Positions 54,056 to 63,793 of a stretch of 64,000 nt of DNA are shown in pieces. The stretch is from NCBI GenBank assembly GCA_009720755.1, contig WNKV01000022.1:37278-101277 (forward strand). Reading direction: 5' to 3'. The first letter of the stretch is position 1. Each line of letters starts with the position of its first letter. The notes under the pieces are model-generated. The model was not told the origin of the DNA, made no database searches, and worked only from the letters and a program-made list of their open reading frames with translations. Made by a program: the position numbers and the translations under genes. The stretch is from Rhodoplanes serenus. GTDB taxonomy: Bacteria; Pseudomonadota; Alphaproteobacteria; Rhizobiales; Xanthobacteraceae.

Positions 54056-54718
54056 ATGTCCGACGCCCCCATCGCCCCCGCGCCCTTCACGCCGGCCGAG
54101 ATGTCGGCCGGCCGCAAGCTGTTCGCCGGCGACTGGCGCTTCATGGCGGCGGCCGCCGGGCTGGAGCGGCTGCCCAAGATGTTCGGCGTCGAGATCGCGG
54201 TGGCGGGCCGCTCCAATGTCGGCAAGTCGAGCCTCGTCAACGCGCTGACCGGCCGCGACGGCCTCGCCCGCACGTCGTCGACCCCGGGCCGCACCCAGGA
54301 GCTGATCTTCTTCACCGCCGACGAGCGCCTGCGCCTCGTCGACATGCCGGGCTACGGCTACGCGGCCGCCCCCAAGGCCAAGGTGGCGGCGTGGACCGAG
54401 CTGATCCGCGCCTATCTGCGCGGCCGCGCCAACCTGGCCCGCGTCTATGTGCTGATCGACGCCCGCCACGGCCTCAAGGACACCGACACGCCGGTGCTCG
54501 ACCTGCTCGACGAGGCGGCGGTGAGCTACCAGATCGTTCTCACCAAGGCCGACCAGCCGAAGCCGGCCGAGCTCGCCGCGGTGCTCGACGCGACCGCGGC
54601 GGCGGCGAAGAAGCGCACCGCCGCCTATCCGCAGATCCTCACGACCTCGGCCCGCACCGGCGCCGGCATCGGCGAGCTGCGCGCCGCCGTCGCCCGCCTG
54701 CTCGACGAGACGCGGTAA
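54056..54718 (+). CDS. yihA: Ribosome-biogenesis GTPase YihA/YsxC (EngB)
   Basis: 220 residues. G1 AGRSNVGKSSL, G2/G3 region STPGRTQELIFF and VDMPGYGYA, G4 TKAD and G5 SARTG are all present. It acts in late assembly of the 50S subunit. The yidC-yihA order is common. The start MSDAPIAPAPFTPAE fits family length. Confidence 0.95.
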   Translation: MSDAPIAPAPFTPAEMSAGRKLFAGDWRFMAAAAGLERLPKMFGVEIAVAGRSNVGKSSLVNALTGRDGLARTSSTPGRTQELIFFTADERLRLVDMPGYGYAAAPKAKVAAWTELIRAYLRGRANLARVYVLIDARHGLKDTDTPVLDLLDEAAVSYQIVLTKADQPKPAELAAVLDATAAAAKKRTAAYPQILTTSARTGAGIGELRAAVARLLDETR

Positions 54719-54759
54719 GAGCCCGGCACCGACACGTCCTCCATTTGCGGAGCCCGGAC

Positions 54760-55131
54760 ATGACCCTCCCGTTCTTCGTGCTGATGGCCGGCCTGATGGG
54801 CGCCGCCGGGGTGGCGCTGGCCGCCGCTGCCGCCCATGCGGCCCCCGGTGCCGGGCTCGACAGCGCCGCCCAGATCCTCCTGGTGCACGCCGTGGCGCTC
54901 CTCGCCGGCAGCGCCGCGGTCGCGGCCGGTCTCACCTGGCGGCCGATCGCGATCGCGGCGCTCATGGGCTTCGTGCTCGGCGCGCTACTGTTTGCCGGCG
55001 ACGTGACGCTGCGGGCTTTCGTGGGCCACCGTCTGTTCCCGATGGCGGCACCGACCGGCGGCAGCATCCTGATCCTGAGCTGGATCGCCTTGTCGGTGGC
55101 GGCCGCCGTGCGGCTCGTCCGCGGCGGCTAG
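54760..55131 (+). CDS. DUF423 family membrane protein
   Basis: 123 residues with four membrane segments (FFVLMAGLMGAAGVALAAAAAH, ILLVHAVALLAGSAAVAAGL, IAALMGFVLGALLFAGDV and SILILSWIALSVAAAVRLV). It fits the DUF423 family, of unknown function. Its last codons and stop (GGCGGCTAG) belong to a dispersed repeat. It is 41 bp after yihA. Confidence 0.82.
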   Translation: MTLPFFVLMAGLMGAAGVALAAAAAHAAPGAGLDSAAQILLVHAVALLAGSAAVAAGLTWRPIAIAALMGFVLGALLFAGDVTLRAFVGHRLFPMAAPTGGSILILSWIALSVAAAVRLVRGG

Positions 55132-55232
55132 AGCGGTATCCGATCCAACGGGATCGGCTCCGCTCTAGAAATCTTGTTTGATTGCATTTTCGACGGCGAA
55201 CCGGGTCCCACTTCGCCGGAAAATGCTCTGAT
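55123..55232. repeat. Dispersed repeat with terminator-like hairpin after DUF423
   Basis: A long imperfect hairpin, TAGAGCGG-TAT-CCGATCC-AACG-GGATCGG-CTC-CGCTCTA (55129-55167), is followed by GCATTTTCGACGGCGAACCG (55184-55203) and CGCCGGAAAATGCTCT. Related to the copy at 35601-35690. The hairpin may end transcription of DUF423. Confidence 0.65.
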
Positions 55233-55248
55233 CGCCACTCGTCCCGCG

Positions 55249-57585
55249 TCAACGCGGCACGGCGGCCCGGCAGGCCGCCCAGACCTTCTCGGGGGTCGCC
55301 GGCATGTCGAGGGCGGCGCCGGCCGGTCCCGGGATGGCGTCCGCGATGGCGTTCATGATGGCCGCGAGTGCCCCGGTGGTGCCGGCCTCGCCGACGCCCT
55401 TGACGCCGAGCGGATTGGTGGTCGCCGGCGTGTTCGATTCCGCCGCCGTCACCGGCGGCATGTCGGCCGCCCGCGGCATCGCGTAGTCCTGGAACGAGCC
55501 GGTGACGAGCTGGCCGCTGTCGGCGTCGTAGACGGCGTGCTCCAGCAGAGCCTGGCCGAGCCCCTGCGCCAGCCCGCCATGGAGCTGGCCTTCCACCAGC
55601 GTGTGGTCGAGCACCACGCCGCAGTCGTCGACCGCGGTGTAGCGCACCACCGCCACCGTCCCGGTCTCGGGATCGATCTCCACCTCGGCGACGTGGCAAC
55701 CATTCGGGAAGGTGTGCGGCGTGTCGGTCGCGACCACGGTGTCGAGATCCTCGGCGATCTCGCCCGCCCGCTTGCGGGCGTGCGCCGCCTCGGCGAGGGC
55801 GAACAGCCCGATACGCCGGTCGGTGCCGACCACCCCGAAGGCACCGTCCGCATAAGCGATGTCGGCCTCGGCGCTCTCCAGCGCGTCGGCGGCCAGGCGT
55901 CGGCCCTTCTCCAGCAGCACCGCGACGGCGCGCACGATGGCGCTGCCGGCCGCGCTGGTGGTGCGCGACGCCACCGTCATGCCGCTGACCACCCCGGTGG
56001 CGCTGTCGCCCTCGACGAAGCCGATCGTGTCGCGCGGGATACCGAGCGTTTCGGCGACGACGCGCGGGAAGATGGTGGCGTGGCCCTGGCCGGTCGCCTG
56101 GGCGCCGAGCGCCAGCACCATCCGGTCGCCGCCCGGGAAGGTCAGCGCGGCGCCCTCGGTCGGCATCCCCCCGGCGTGCTCCAGCATGCAGGACAGGCCG
56201 ATGCCGCGCCGCCGGCCGCGCGCTTCCGCCTGGCGCTTGCGGGCCGGCGCACCCGGATAGTCGGCGAGCCTCAGCGCCGTCTCGAACAGCGCCGGGAAGT
56301 CGCCGCTGTCGTAGACGGCACCGAGCGGCGTCCGGTGCGGGATGGCGGCCGCCGGCACCAGGTTGCGGCGGCGGATCTCGGCCGGGTCGAGGCCGGAGAG
56401 CCGCGCCGCCTCGTCGACCAGCCGCTCCATCAGATAGTTCGCCTCGGGTCGCCCGGCGCCGCGATACGGCCCGGTCGGCGTCGTGTGGGTGAACACGCAC
56501 CGCACCCCGATGTCGACCTGCGGAACGGCGTAGAGCCCGGGCACGCAGCGCGAGAAGTTGCCGGTGGCGAGCCAGGCGCCGACCTGGCCCACATAGGCGC
56601 CGAGATTGACCAGCGTGCGCAGCCGCAGGGCCAGGAAGCGGCCGTCGCGGTCGACCGCCAGCTCGCCGTCGAGGATCGAGTCGCGGGCATGGGCGTCGGT
56701 CAGGAACGCCTCGGAGCGCGTCGACATCCAGTGCACCGGCCGGCCGGTCAGCCGCGCCGCCACCATCAGGGCCGGGTACTCGGGATAGGGGCCACTCTTC
56801 ATGCCGAAGGCGCCGCCGACATCCTCGGTGATCACCCGCACCCGCGCCCGGTCGACCCCGAGGATGCGGGCGAGGTGGTCGCGCAGCGGGCCGGCGCCTT
56901 GCGAGCAGGCGCGCACCAGATAGGTGCCGCTCTCGGCGTCGTAGGCCGCAGTGGCGCCGCGCGGCTCCAGGCTCGCCACCATGATGCGCTGGTTGACATG
57001 GCAGACACGGGCCACATGGGCGGCCGCCGCGATGGCGGCGTCGACGGCGGCCGGGTCGCCGCCCTGCTCGGGCGGCGGCGCCGCCCAGTCGAGCGCGATG
57101 TTGCCGGGCGCCTCCGGCCACAGCTGCGGCGCCTCCGGAAGCACGGCGCGTTGCACGTCGGTGACGGCGGGGCACTCGGCGTAGTCGACCACGACCCGCT
57201 CGGCGGCGTCCTCGGCGGCCTGCGCCGTCTCGGCCACCACCAGCGCCACCGGCTCGCCCGCATGCATCACGGTCTCGGCCAGCACCGGGCGGACCGGCAT
57301 CGCCAGCGGGGTGCCGTCGCGGCCCGCCATGGGCTGGTGCCAGGCGAGGCTGCCGAGGCCGGCCATGTCGGCCGCGGTGAGGACGGCGAGCACGCCGGGC
57401 GCGGCGCGGGCCGCGTCGGCGTCGACGGCCACGACGCGGGCATGGGCATGGGGAGAGCGAACGAACACGCCGTACGCCTGCCCATCCTGCGGCACATCGG
57501 CGACGAAGCGGCCCGCGCCGCGCAGGAGCGGGCCATCCTCGACCCGGTGCTGGCGCCCGCCCGGGCGCGCCGTGGTGTCGTCCAT
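55249..57585 (-). CDS. Molybdenum hydroxylase large subunit (CoxL-like, form II)
   Basis: 778 residues of the xanthine dehydrogenase/aldehyde oxidase molybdopterin subunit. GGAFGMKSGPYPEYPALM and the substrate-site loop PYRGAGRPEANYLMERL place it in the form II branch (AYRGAGR-like), not in true CO dehydrogenase (AYxCSFR). The active-site glutamate is in GVKGVGEAGTTGALAA. It would oxidise an aldehyde or N-heterocycle. The usual FAD (medium) and 2Fe-2S (small) subunit genes are not adjacent; uppP and a DUF423 gene flank it. The start is MDDTTARPGGRQHRVED. Confidence 0.92.
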   Translation of the reverse strand: MDDTTARPGGRQHRVEDGPLLRGAGRFVADVPQDGQAYGVFVRSPHAHARVVAVDADAARAAPGVLAVLTAADMAGLGSLAWHQPMAGRDGTPLAMPVRPVLAETVMHAGEPVALVVAETAQAAEDAAERVVVDYAECPAVTDVQRAVLPEAPQLWPEAPGNIALDWAAPPPEQGGDPAAVDAAIAAAAHVARVCHVNQRIMVASLEPRGATAAYDAESGTYLVRACSQGAGPLRDHLARILGVDRARVRVITEDVGGAFGMKSGPYPEYPALMVAARLTGRPVHWMSTRSEAFLTDAHARDSILDGELAVDRDGRFLALRLRTLVNLGAYVGQVGAWLATGNFSRCVPGLYAVPQVDIGVRCVFTHTTPTGPYRGAGRPEANYLMERLVDEAARLSGLDPAEIRRRNLVPAAAIPHRTPLGAVYDSGDFPALFETALRLADYPGAPARKRQAEARGRRRGIGLSCMLEHAGGMPTEGAALTFPGGDRMVLALGAQATGQGHATIFPRVVAETLGIPRDTIGFVEGDSATGVVSGMTVASRTTSAAGSAIVRAVAVLLEKGRRLAADALESAEADIAYADGAFGVVGTDRRIGLFALAEAAHARKRAGEIAEDLDTVVATDTPHTFPNGCHVAEVEIDPETGTVAVVRYTAVDDCGVVLDHTLVEGQLHGGLAQGLGQALLEHAVYDADSGQLVTGSFQDYAMPRAADMPPVTAAESNTPATTNPLGVKGVGEAGTTGALAAIMNAIADAIPGPAGAALDMPATPEKVWAACRAAVPR

Positions 57586-57662
57586 GGGGGTCCTCGTGCG
57601 CTCGCTCGTCGTGCCGACAGCCTCACCGTCCGGCCGGCCGGAGACGATAGCGCACCCGGCGC

Positions 57663-58469
57663 TCAGCCGAACAGCGCGAGGCCGATCAGCCCCAGGGTGC
57701 CGACCGCGACGCGCCACCAGACGAACAGGCCGAAGCCGTGCCGGGACACGAAGCCGAGAAACGTCTTCACCACGATCCAGCCGAACACGAACGAGGCGAC
57801 GAAGCCGACCGCCACCAGGATCATGTTGTTGGTGCTCATCTGGGCACCGTTCTTGTAGAGATCGTAGGCGAAGGCCCCCACCATGGTGGGCATCGCCAGC
57901 CAGAACGAGAACTCGGCGGCGGAGCGGCGGTCGGCGCCGAGCAGCATCGCCCCCACGATGGTGGCGCCCGCCCGCGACACGCCCGGAATCATCGAGACGC
58001 ACTGGATGAGGCCGATGCCGAGATAGACCGGCAGCGGGAACTCGGTCGCCTCGTCGTAGCGCGGCTTGAGGTCGAGGTGATCGACGAGATAGAGCACGGC
58101 GCCGCCGGCGATCAGCGAGAAGCAGATCACCCACGGGTTGAACAGCACCGCCTTGATGAAGCCGTGGGCGATCGCACCGACCACCGCGGCCGGCAGGAAG
58201 GCGATGAGCACGCCGATGACGAAGCGGCGGGCGTACTCGTCGCTGAAGAAGTGGGTGGCGAGGAGCAGAATCTTGCGGAAGTAGATCGACAGCAGGGCCG
58301 CGATGGCGCCGAGCTGGATCAGCACCGCGAAGGTCTTGCCGAAATCCTCGTCGTCGAAGCCGAAGAAGTGCTCGATCAGCAGGAGATGCCCGGTCGACGA
58401 CACCGGCAGGTATTCGGTCAGACCTTCGACCAGGCCGAGAAAGGCGGCCTTGAACAGATCGAGCAGCAT
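57663..58469 (-). CDS. uppP: Undecaprenyl-diphosphatase UppP (BacA)
   Basis: 268 residues with about eight membrane segments. The two active-site motifs are [17 protein letters not shown] near residue 13 and [11 protein letters not shown] near 167. It recycles undecaprenyl diphosphate for peptidoglycan and polysaccharide synthesis. The start [12 protein letters not shown] has GGAG 7 nt upstream. The 340 bp upstream, toward the divergent GST gene, show no gene I can support. Confidence 0.95.
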   Translation of the reverse strand: MLLDLFKAAFLGLVEGLTEYLPVSSTGHLLLIEHFFGFDDEDFGKTFAVLIQLGAIAALLSIYFRKILLLATHFFSDEYARRFVIGVLIAFLPAAVVGAIAHGFIKAVLFNPWVICFSLIAGGAVLYLVDHLDLKPRYDEATEFPLPVYLGIGLIQCVSMIPGVSRAGATIVGAMLLGADRRSAAEFSFWLAMPTMVGAFAYDLYKNGAQMSTNNMILVAVGFVASFVFGWIVVKTFLGFVSRHGFGLFVWWRVAVGTLGLIGLALFG

Positions 58470-58809
58470 GCCAAGCTCCGGAGGGCGGACGGTCGCGAAC
58501 GGCGCGGCGCGGTGCGAGGTCGGCGCACGGCTTTTCGCAGATCGCGCCCCCGCCCCGCAAGGCCGCTCTGTCGCGAGGCCGGACGCGCCCGCGCCCTGCC
58601 CGCATTTCGGCACATTGGCGGGCGATCAGTCGAGACGGGCGGGCGCCTGCCTCGGCCATCCGGGCCGACGCGGCCGATCGCCGGTGCGCCGCTCCCGTCC
58701 GGGGGCTTGCCCGTCGCCCGTGACGGCGGCAAGGTCGGGTCCGCCGCGGCCGGATCGCCCGGACCCTCTCGGGCCTTCGCCCGCTGTTCCTTTATGGCTT
58801 TCGCAACCC

Positions 58810-59505
58810 ATGATGCTGACGCTGTTCCACCAGCCGCTGTGCCCGCAGTCCCGATTCGTCCGCATCGCCCTCGGCGAGTACGGCGTCATCCCCAATCTGG
58901 CCGACGAGCGGCCGTGGGAGCGGCGCCAGGAGTTCCTGGTGATCAACCCGGCCGCCACCACGCCGGTGCTGGTGGAGGACGGCCGCCCGCCGGTGTCGCA
59001 CCCCGCCATGATCGCCGAGTATCTCGACGAGACCCGCGGCGGTGATCTCGGCGAGCACCGGCTGCTGCCGCGCGAGATGGCGGCCCGCATCGAGGTGCGG
59101 CGGCTGACCATGTGGTTCCTGGAGAAGTTCCACACCGAGGTGTCGGGTCCGCTGGTGCTCGAACGGGTGTTCAAGCGCCACATGACGGTGAAGCAGGGCG
59201 GCGGCTCGCCCGACATCGACGCGATCCGTGCGGCACTGTCCAACATTCGCTATCATCTCGCCTATATCGGCTGGCTGGCGCGCACCCGCGACTGGCTCGC
59301 CGGGCCGCGCATGACCTACGCGGACCTGGCCGCCGCCGCGCATCTCTCGACGGTCGACTATCTGGGCGACGTGCCGTGGAACGAGGACGAGTCCGCCAAG
59401 ACCTGGTACGCGCGGGTGAAGTCGCGGCCGTCGTTCCGGCCGCTGCTGGTCGAGATGCACGCCGGCATCGCGCCGTCCAAGACCTACGCGGATCTCGACT
59501 TCTGA
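58810..59505 (+). CDS. Glutathione S-transferase family protein
   Basis: 231 residues. The thioredoxin-fold half begins [21 protein letters not shown], with Ser/Cys candidates in PLCPQSRF, and has the glutathione loop [27 protein letters not shown]. The helical C-terminal half ends in YADLDF. Its stop codon overlaps a CTG that is the likely queG start. Confidence 0.9.
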   Translation: MMLTLFHQPLCPQSRFVRIALGEYGVIPNLADERPWERRQEFLVINPAATTPVLVEDGRPPVSHPAMIAEYLDETRGGDLGEHRLLPREMAARIEVRRLTMWFLEKFHTEVSGPLVLERVFKRHMTVKQGGGSPDIDAIRAALSNIRYHLAYIGWLARTRDWLAGPRMTYADLAAAAHLSTVDYLGDVPWNEDESAKTWYARVKSRPSFRPLLVEMHAGIAPSKTYADLDF

Positions 59506-60701
59506 CCGGCCCGCCGGCGCCCGATTCATCGGCGACCGACCCGTCCGCCCTCGTCACCGCGCTGCGGGCCGAGGCGACGGCACTCGGCTTCGACGCAGTG
59601 GCGATCGCGGCCCCCGACGCGCTCGGCCGCGCGGCCGAGCGGCTCGCCGACTTTCTGGCCGCCGGCCACCATGGCGACATGGACTGGCTCGCCGACCGGC
59701 CGGAGCGCCGGGCGAGCCCGCGCGGCCTGTGGCCGGAGGTCCGCTCGGTCGTGATGCTCGGCGTCAACTACGGCCCCGCCGACGATCCGCGGACAGCGAC
59801 GGCGCGGCGCGACCGCGCCGCCGTCTCGGTCTATGCGCAGGGCGACGACTACCACGAGGTGATCAAGCCGCGGCTGAAGGCGCTGGCGCGCTGGCTGGTC
59901 GCCACCGCGGGCGGCGACGTCAAGGTGTTCGTCGACACCGCCGCCGTGATGGAGAAGCCGCTCGCCGCCGCCGCCGGGCTCGGCTGGCAGGGCAAGCATA
60001 CCAACCTCGTGTCGCGCGACTTCGGCTCCTGGCTGTTTCTCGGCGCGGTGTTCACCACGCTGCCGCTGCCGCCCGACATGCCGGCCGCGGACCATTGCGG
60101 CTCTTGCCGGGCCTGCCTCGACGCCTGCCCCACCGCGGCGTTCCCGGCCCCCTATCGGCTCGATGCGCGGCGCTGCATCTCGTACCTCACCATCGAGCAC
60201 AAGGGGCCGATCCCACGCGACCTGCGGCCGGCCATCGGCAACCGCGTCTATGGCTGCGACGACTGCCTCGCCGCCTGCCCGTGGAACAAGTTCGCGAAGG
60301 CCGGCCGCGACGCCAAGCTGGCGGCACGCCAGGAGCTGACCGCGCCGGCGCTGGCCGACCTCGCCGGGCTCGACGACGCGGCGTTCCGGGCGCTGTTCCG
60401 CAAGACCGCGGTGAAGCGCGTCGGCCGCGACCGCTTCGTCCGCAATGTCCTCGTCGCCATCGGCAACAGCGGCGATCCGAGCCTCGCCGACGCCGCCGCG
60501 GCCCGCCTCGCCGACGCCTCGCCGCTGGTGCGCGGCGCCGCCGTGTGGGCGCTGGCGCGCCTGCTGCCGACGACGGACTTTTCGATCCTGGCGGACCGCC
60601 ACGCGGCCGGCGAGACCGACCCGCAGGTGCGGGAGGAGTGGACGACGGCCATGTCCCCGAGCGCCACCCTTTTACCTCTCCCCGCCTGCGGGGAGAGGTG
60701 A
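59502..60701 (+). CDS. queG: Epoxyqueuosine reductase QueG
   Basis: About 399 residues. The N-terminal B12-binding reductase region ([31 protein letters not shown]) is followed by two ferredoxin-type [4Fe-4S] motifs, [16 protein letters not shown] and [13 protein letters not shown], and a HEAT-like tail. It makes the last step of queuosine in tRNA. No ATG, GTG or TTG lies in frame near the expected start; the CTG at 59502, overlapping the GST stop as CTGA, is the best candidate, and the next ATG (59682) would cut off about 60 conserved residues. The last ten codons ([10 protein letters not shown]) come from a palindromic repeat. Confidence 0.93.
   Translation: MTGPPAPDSSATDPSALVTALRAEATALGFDAVAIAAPDALGRAAERLADFLAAGHHGDMDWLADRPERRASPRGLWPEVRSVVMLGVNYGPADDPRTATARRDRAAVSVYAQGDDYHEVIKPRLKALARWLVATAGGDVKVFVDTAAVMEKPLAAAAGLGWQGKHTNLVSRDFGSWLFLGAVFTTLPLPPDMPAADHCGSCRACLDACPTAAFPAPYRLDARRCISYLTIEHKGPIPRDLRPAIGNRVYGCDDCLAACPWNKFAKAGRDAKLAARQELTAPALADLAGLDDAAFRALFRKTAVKRVGRDRFVRNVLVAIGNSGDPSLADAAAARLADASPLVRGAAVWALARLLPTTDFSILADRHAAGETDPQVREEWTTAMSPSATLLPLPACGER
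60674..60699. repeat. 26-bp palindromic repeat at the queG 3' end
   Basis: ACCTCTCCCCGC-CT-GCGGGGAGAGGT, 12-bp perfect arms. An identical element in the other orientation (loop AG) is at 63794-63819. It encodes the C-terminus of queG and may act as a terminator or mRNA stabiliser. Confidence 0.75.
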
Positions 60702-60729
60702 AGATGCGCCGTCATGACTGGAGTGACAC

Positions 60730-61635
60730 ATGACCACGCTGATCTGCTTCGGCTTCGGCTACTGCGCCCGGCACTACGTGGCGGAGTTCGGCGGCCGCTT
60801 CGACCGCATCGTCGGCACCACCCGCACGGCCGAGAGCGCCGCCGACCTGGCGGCGCGCCGCTTCGGCGGACGCGAGGTCGAGATGCTGGTGTTCGACGGC
60901 ACCACGGCGAGCCCCGAGCTGACCGCCGCGGTCGCCGAGGCCGAGGCGCTGCTGATCTCGTCGCCACCGACCGAGACCGGCGACCCGGTTCTCGCGGTGC
61001 TCGCCGACGGGATCGCGGCGGCAGCCGGGGCCGGCACGCTGCGCAGCGTGGTGCTGCTGTCGACGCTGGGGGTCTACGGCGACCACGGCGGCGCCTGGAT
61101 CGACGAGACCGCCGCGCTGAAGCCGATCAACCCGCGCAGCATCGAGCGGGTCGAGCAGGAGGCGGCCTGGATGGCGCTCGGAGCGCGCGCCGGCGTGCCG
61201 GTCGCCAGCCTGCGGCTGGCCGGCATCTACGGGCCGGGCCAGAACGCCCTGATCAGCCTGGAGCGCGGCCGCGCCCATCGCATCGACAAGCCCGGCCAGG
61301 TGTTCAACCGCATCCACGTCGCCGACATCGCCCAGGCGATCGAGGCGGCCTTGGCGAAGCGCATCGCCGGCGCCGTCAACGTGGCCGACGACGAGCCCTC
61401 GCCCCCCGGCGATCCGATCGTGTTCGCAGCCGGGCTGCTGGGGCGCGAGCCGCCGCCCGAGATTCCGTTCGCCGAGGCGGCCCGCACCCTCTCGCCCATG
61501 GGCCTGAGCTTCTACGCCGAGTGCAAGCGCGCCCGGAACGACAAGCTGAAGCGCGAGCTGGGCGTGACGCTGCGCCATCCGACCTATCGCGAGGGCCTGC
61601 GGGCCGAGTTCGCCGCCCGCCAGCCGGCGACGTGA
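60730..61635 (+). CDS. SDR/NAD-dependent epimerase-like protein (YeeZ type)
   Basis: 301 residues with an N-terminal dinucleotide fold (ICFGFGYCARHYVAEFG). STLGVYGDHGGAWIDE and RLAGIYGPGQNAL are the extended-SDR signatures, but the catalytic Tyr-x3-Lys is not evident, as in YeeZ-like members. Substrate unknown. It follows queG by 28 bp, with the palindromic repeat close to the junction. Confidence 0.85.
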   Translation: MTTLICFGFGYCARHYVAEFGGRFDRIVGTTRTAESAADLAARRFGGREVEMLVFDGTTASPELTAAVAEAEALLISSPPTETGDPVLAVLADGIAAAAGAGTLRSVVLLSTLGVYGDHGGAWIDETAALKPINPRSIERVEQEAAWMALGARAGVPVASLRLAGIYGPGQNALISLERGRAHRIDKPGQVFNRIHVADIAQAIEAALAKRIAGAVNVADDEPSPPGDPIVFAAGLLGREPPPEIPFAEAARTLSPMGLSFYAECKRARNDKLKRELGVTLRHPTYREGLRAEFAARQPAT

Positions 61636-61701
61636 GGCGGTGACGCGAGGGCGGCGAGCGGCCCGTTTCGACCGCACGACGGTTGCGATAGAATCGATGC
61701 C

Positions 61702-62625
61702 ATGACGCCGAATCGCCTCGCCGCCGTCGCCGTGCTGCTCCTCCTCGCCGGTCCGGCGGCCGCCCAGGACCGCGGCACGGTCGATCCCAAGCCGCTGCCG
61801 CCGCTCGCCAGCCCGGACGACCCGAAGACCCCCGCCAAGGCGCTGTTCGGCCGCAAGGCGACGCCCACCCACATGGAGGCGCGGGCGATCGGCTTCTACT
61901 CCAAAGGCTGCCTCGCCGGCGGCACGGCGCTGCCGGTCAACGGACCGGCCTGGCAGGTGATGCGGCTGTCGCGCAACCGCAACTGGGGCCATCCCGAGCT
62001 GGTCGCCATGCTGGAGCGGCTGGCCGCCGACGCCCGCAAGGCCGGCTGGCCGGGCCTGCTGGTCGGCGACATGTCGCAGCCGCGCGGCGGCCCGATGCTG
62101 ACTGGCCACGCCAGCCACCAGGTCGGGCTCGACGCCGACATCTGGCTGACCCCGATGCCGGACCGCGAGCTGACCCGCAAGGAGCGCGAGGAGATGTCCG
62201 CCACCATGGTGGTGGCGCGCGACCGCACGGACGTCGATCCGGCCGTGTGGACGCCCGGCCATGTGGCGGTGATCCGCACCGCCGCCAAGCGGCCGGAGGT
62301 CGACCGCATCTTCGTCAATGCGGCGATCAAGAAGGCGCTGTGCCGCGACGCCGGCGCCGACCGCGGCTGGCTCGCCAAGGTGCGCCCCTACTGGGGGCAC
62401 GACTACCATTTCCACGTCCGCATCCACTGCCCGGGCGGCGATCCCGGCTGCACCCCGCAGCCGCCGGTGCCGAACAACGGCGACGGCTGCGGGAAGGAGC
62501 TCGACTGGTGGTTCCAGGACTCGGTCCTGCATCCGCCGCCCCCCAAGGAGCCGCCGAAGCCGCGGCCGCCGCTCACTTTGGCGGAGCTGCCGCCGGCCTG
62601 CCGGATGGTGCTCCAGGCGCCGTGA
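61702..62625 (+). CDS. mepA: Penicillin-insensitive murein endopeptidase MepA
   Basis: 307 residues with a signal peptide ending AGPAAAQ. LAS-type metallopeptidase: GDMSQPRGGPMLTGHASHQVGLDADIW carries the first zinc His and Asp, and GHDYHFHVRIHCP the H-x-H. Cysteines in CPGGDPGC may form a disulfide. It cleaves D-Ala-mDAP cross-links of peptidoglycan in the periplasm. The C-terminus has a Pro/Lys tract (PPPPKEPPKPRPP). Confidence 0.94.
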   Translation: MTPNRLAAVAVLLLLAGPAAAQDRGTVDPKPLPPLASPDDPKTPAKALFGRKATPTHMEARAIGFYSKGCLAGGTALPVNGPAWQVMRLSRNRNWGHPELVAMLERLAADARKAGWPGLLVGDMSQPRGGPMLTGHASHQVGLDADIWLTPMPDRELTRKEREEMSATMVVARDRTDVDPAVWTPGHVAVIRTAAKRPEVDRIFVNAAIKKALCRDAGADRGWLAKVRPYWGHDYHFHVRIHCPGGDPGCTPQPPVPNNGDGCGKELDWWFQDSVLHPPPPKEPPKPRPPLTLAELPPACRMVLQAP

Positions 62626-62663
62626 GGCGCCGGCACGTCACACCGAGGGATGACGTGCCCGCA

Positions 62664-62993
62664 TCACGGAAGACCGCCGGCGCGGGCGAGCGCGGCGACG
62701 CCCATGCCGGCGGCCACCGCCAGGAAGTCATTGCGGGTCGCCATCATGACGGCGCCGCCGGCGCCGACCGCCAGCGCCGCCACCGGGCCGCCGTTCACCA
62801 CCAGCGGCAGCACCGTGGCCGCGACGATCGAGCCCGGCAGCGCCGCCAGCATGCGCTGCACCCGCGCCGTCAGCGGCAACCGCCCCATGATCCAGAAGCC
62901 GCCGGCCCGCATCGCATAGGTGGCCGCCGCCATGGCGGCGATGGCGCCGTAGACGCCCCAGTCGACGGCGAGGAGATCAGTCGCGCCGGTCAT
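62664..62993 (-). CDS. azlD: AzlD family small transport subunit
   Basis: 109 residues with three to four membrane segments (GAIAAMAAATYAMRAGGFWIMGRL and VAATVLPLVVNGGPVAALAVG). The AzlD partner of AzlC in branched-chain amino-acid export. Its start overlaps the azlC end by 17 bp. Confidence 0.88.
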   Translation of the reverse strand: MTGATDLLAVDWGVYGAIAAMAAATYAMRAGGFWIMGRLPLTARVQRMLAALPGSIVAATVLPLVVNGGPVAALAVGAGGAVMMATRNDFLAVAAGMGVAALARAGGLP

Positions 62994-63717
62994 CCATCAG
63001 CCCTCCGGTGACGGCTCCGGCGAAGGCGCCGGCGACGATGAAGCTCCAGCCGCCGACCAGCCGCTCGACCACCAGCGCGACGGCACCCGCCACCAGCCAG
63101 GGCAGCGCGGCCCGCCGCCCGCGCCACAGCGGCACCACCATGGCGGCGAAGAACACCGGCATCACAAGATCGATGCCCCAGCGCTTGGGATCGGTGACCA
63201 GCGCGCCCAGCAGGTAGCCGACCTGGGTCGAGGCCAGCCAGACGCTCACCAGCAGCACGCTGGCGCCGAAGAACACGCCGGCGTCGCGGCCGCCCTCGTT
63301 GCGGTAGCGCATCGAGACGATCCAGCTCGGATCGCTGGTGATGTGCAGCACCGGATAGATCCAGCCCGGCAGCCCGCCCAGCCAGGGCCGCAGCGTGGCG
63401 GTGATCAGCAGCATGCGGGCGTTGATGGTGAGGGCGATCAGGGCGAGCGCCAGCACGGCGCCGGGGGTGAAGCGCTGCGGCCACAGCTCCATCGCCACGA
63501 GCTGCGACGAGGAGGCGAACATGGTGGCGCACATCACCAGGTTCTCGATGGCCGACAGGCCGATGCGGGCCGCGGTGGCGCCGGTGGCGAGCGCGATGGC
63601 GATCATGCCGGGGGCGACCGGCAGGGCCAGCCGCGCGCCCAGCAGAAAGCCGGCGGCGGTGACCGGCACGGGGCCGGCGGGAAGATCGGACAGCGGGGGT
63701 GGCGGATGGGTCGTCAT
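62977..63717 (-). CDS. azlC: AzlC family ABC-independent permease
   Basis: 246 residues with about six membrane segments. The family signature is GLSAIENLVMCATMFASSSQLVAMELW followed by NARMLLITATLRPWL. With AzlD it forms a branched-chain amino-acid exporter. The first residues (TTHPPPPLSDLPAGPVPVT) are a proline-rich lead-in. No linked Lrp regulator is in view. Confidence 0.92.
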   Translation of the reverse strand: MTTHPPPPLSDLPAGPVPVTAAGFLLGARLALPVAPGMIAIALATGATAARIGLSAIENLVMCATMFASSSQLVAMELWPQRFTPGAVLALALIALTINARMLLITATLRPWLGGLPGWIYPVLHITSDPSWIVSMRYRNEGGRDAGVFFGASVLLVSVWLASTQVGYLLGALVTDPKRWGIDLVMPVFFAAMVVPLWRGRRAALPWLVAGAVALVVERLVGGWSFIVAGAFAGAVTGGLMDDRRD

Positions 63718-63793
63718 GATGGACCGGAGCGTCGCGGCGAAAGGCTAGCGGCGGGATCGAGAGACAGAGATGCCGCGGAGAGTTCGGCGCGTC

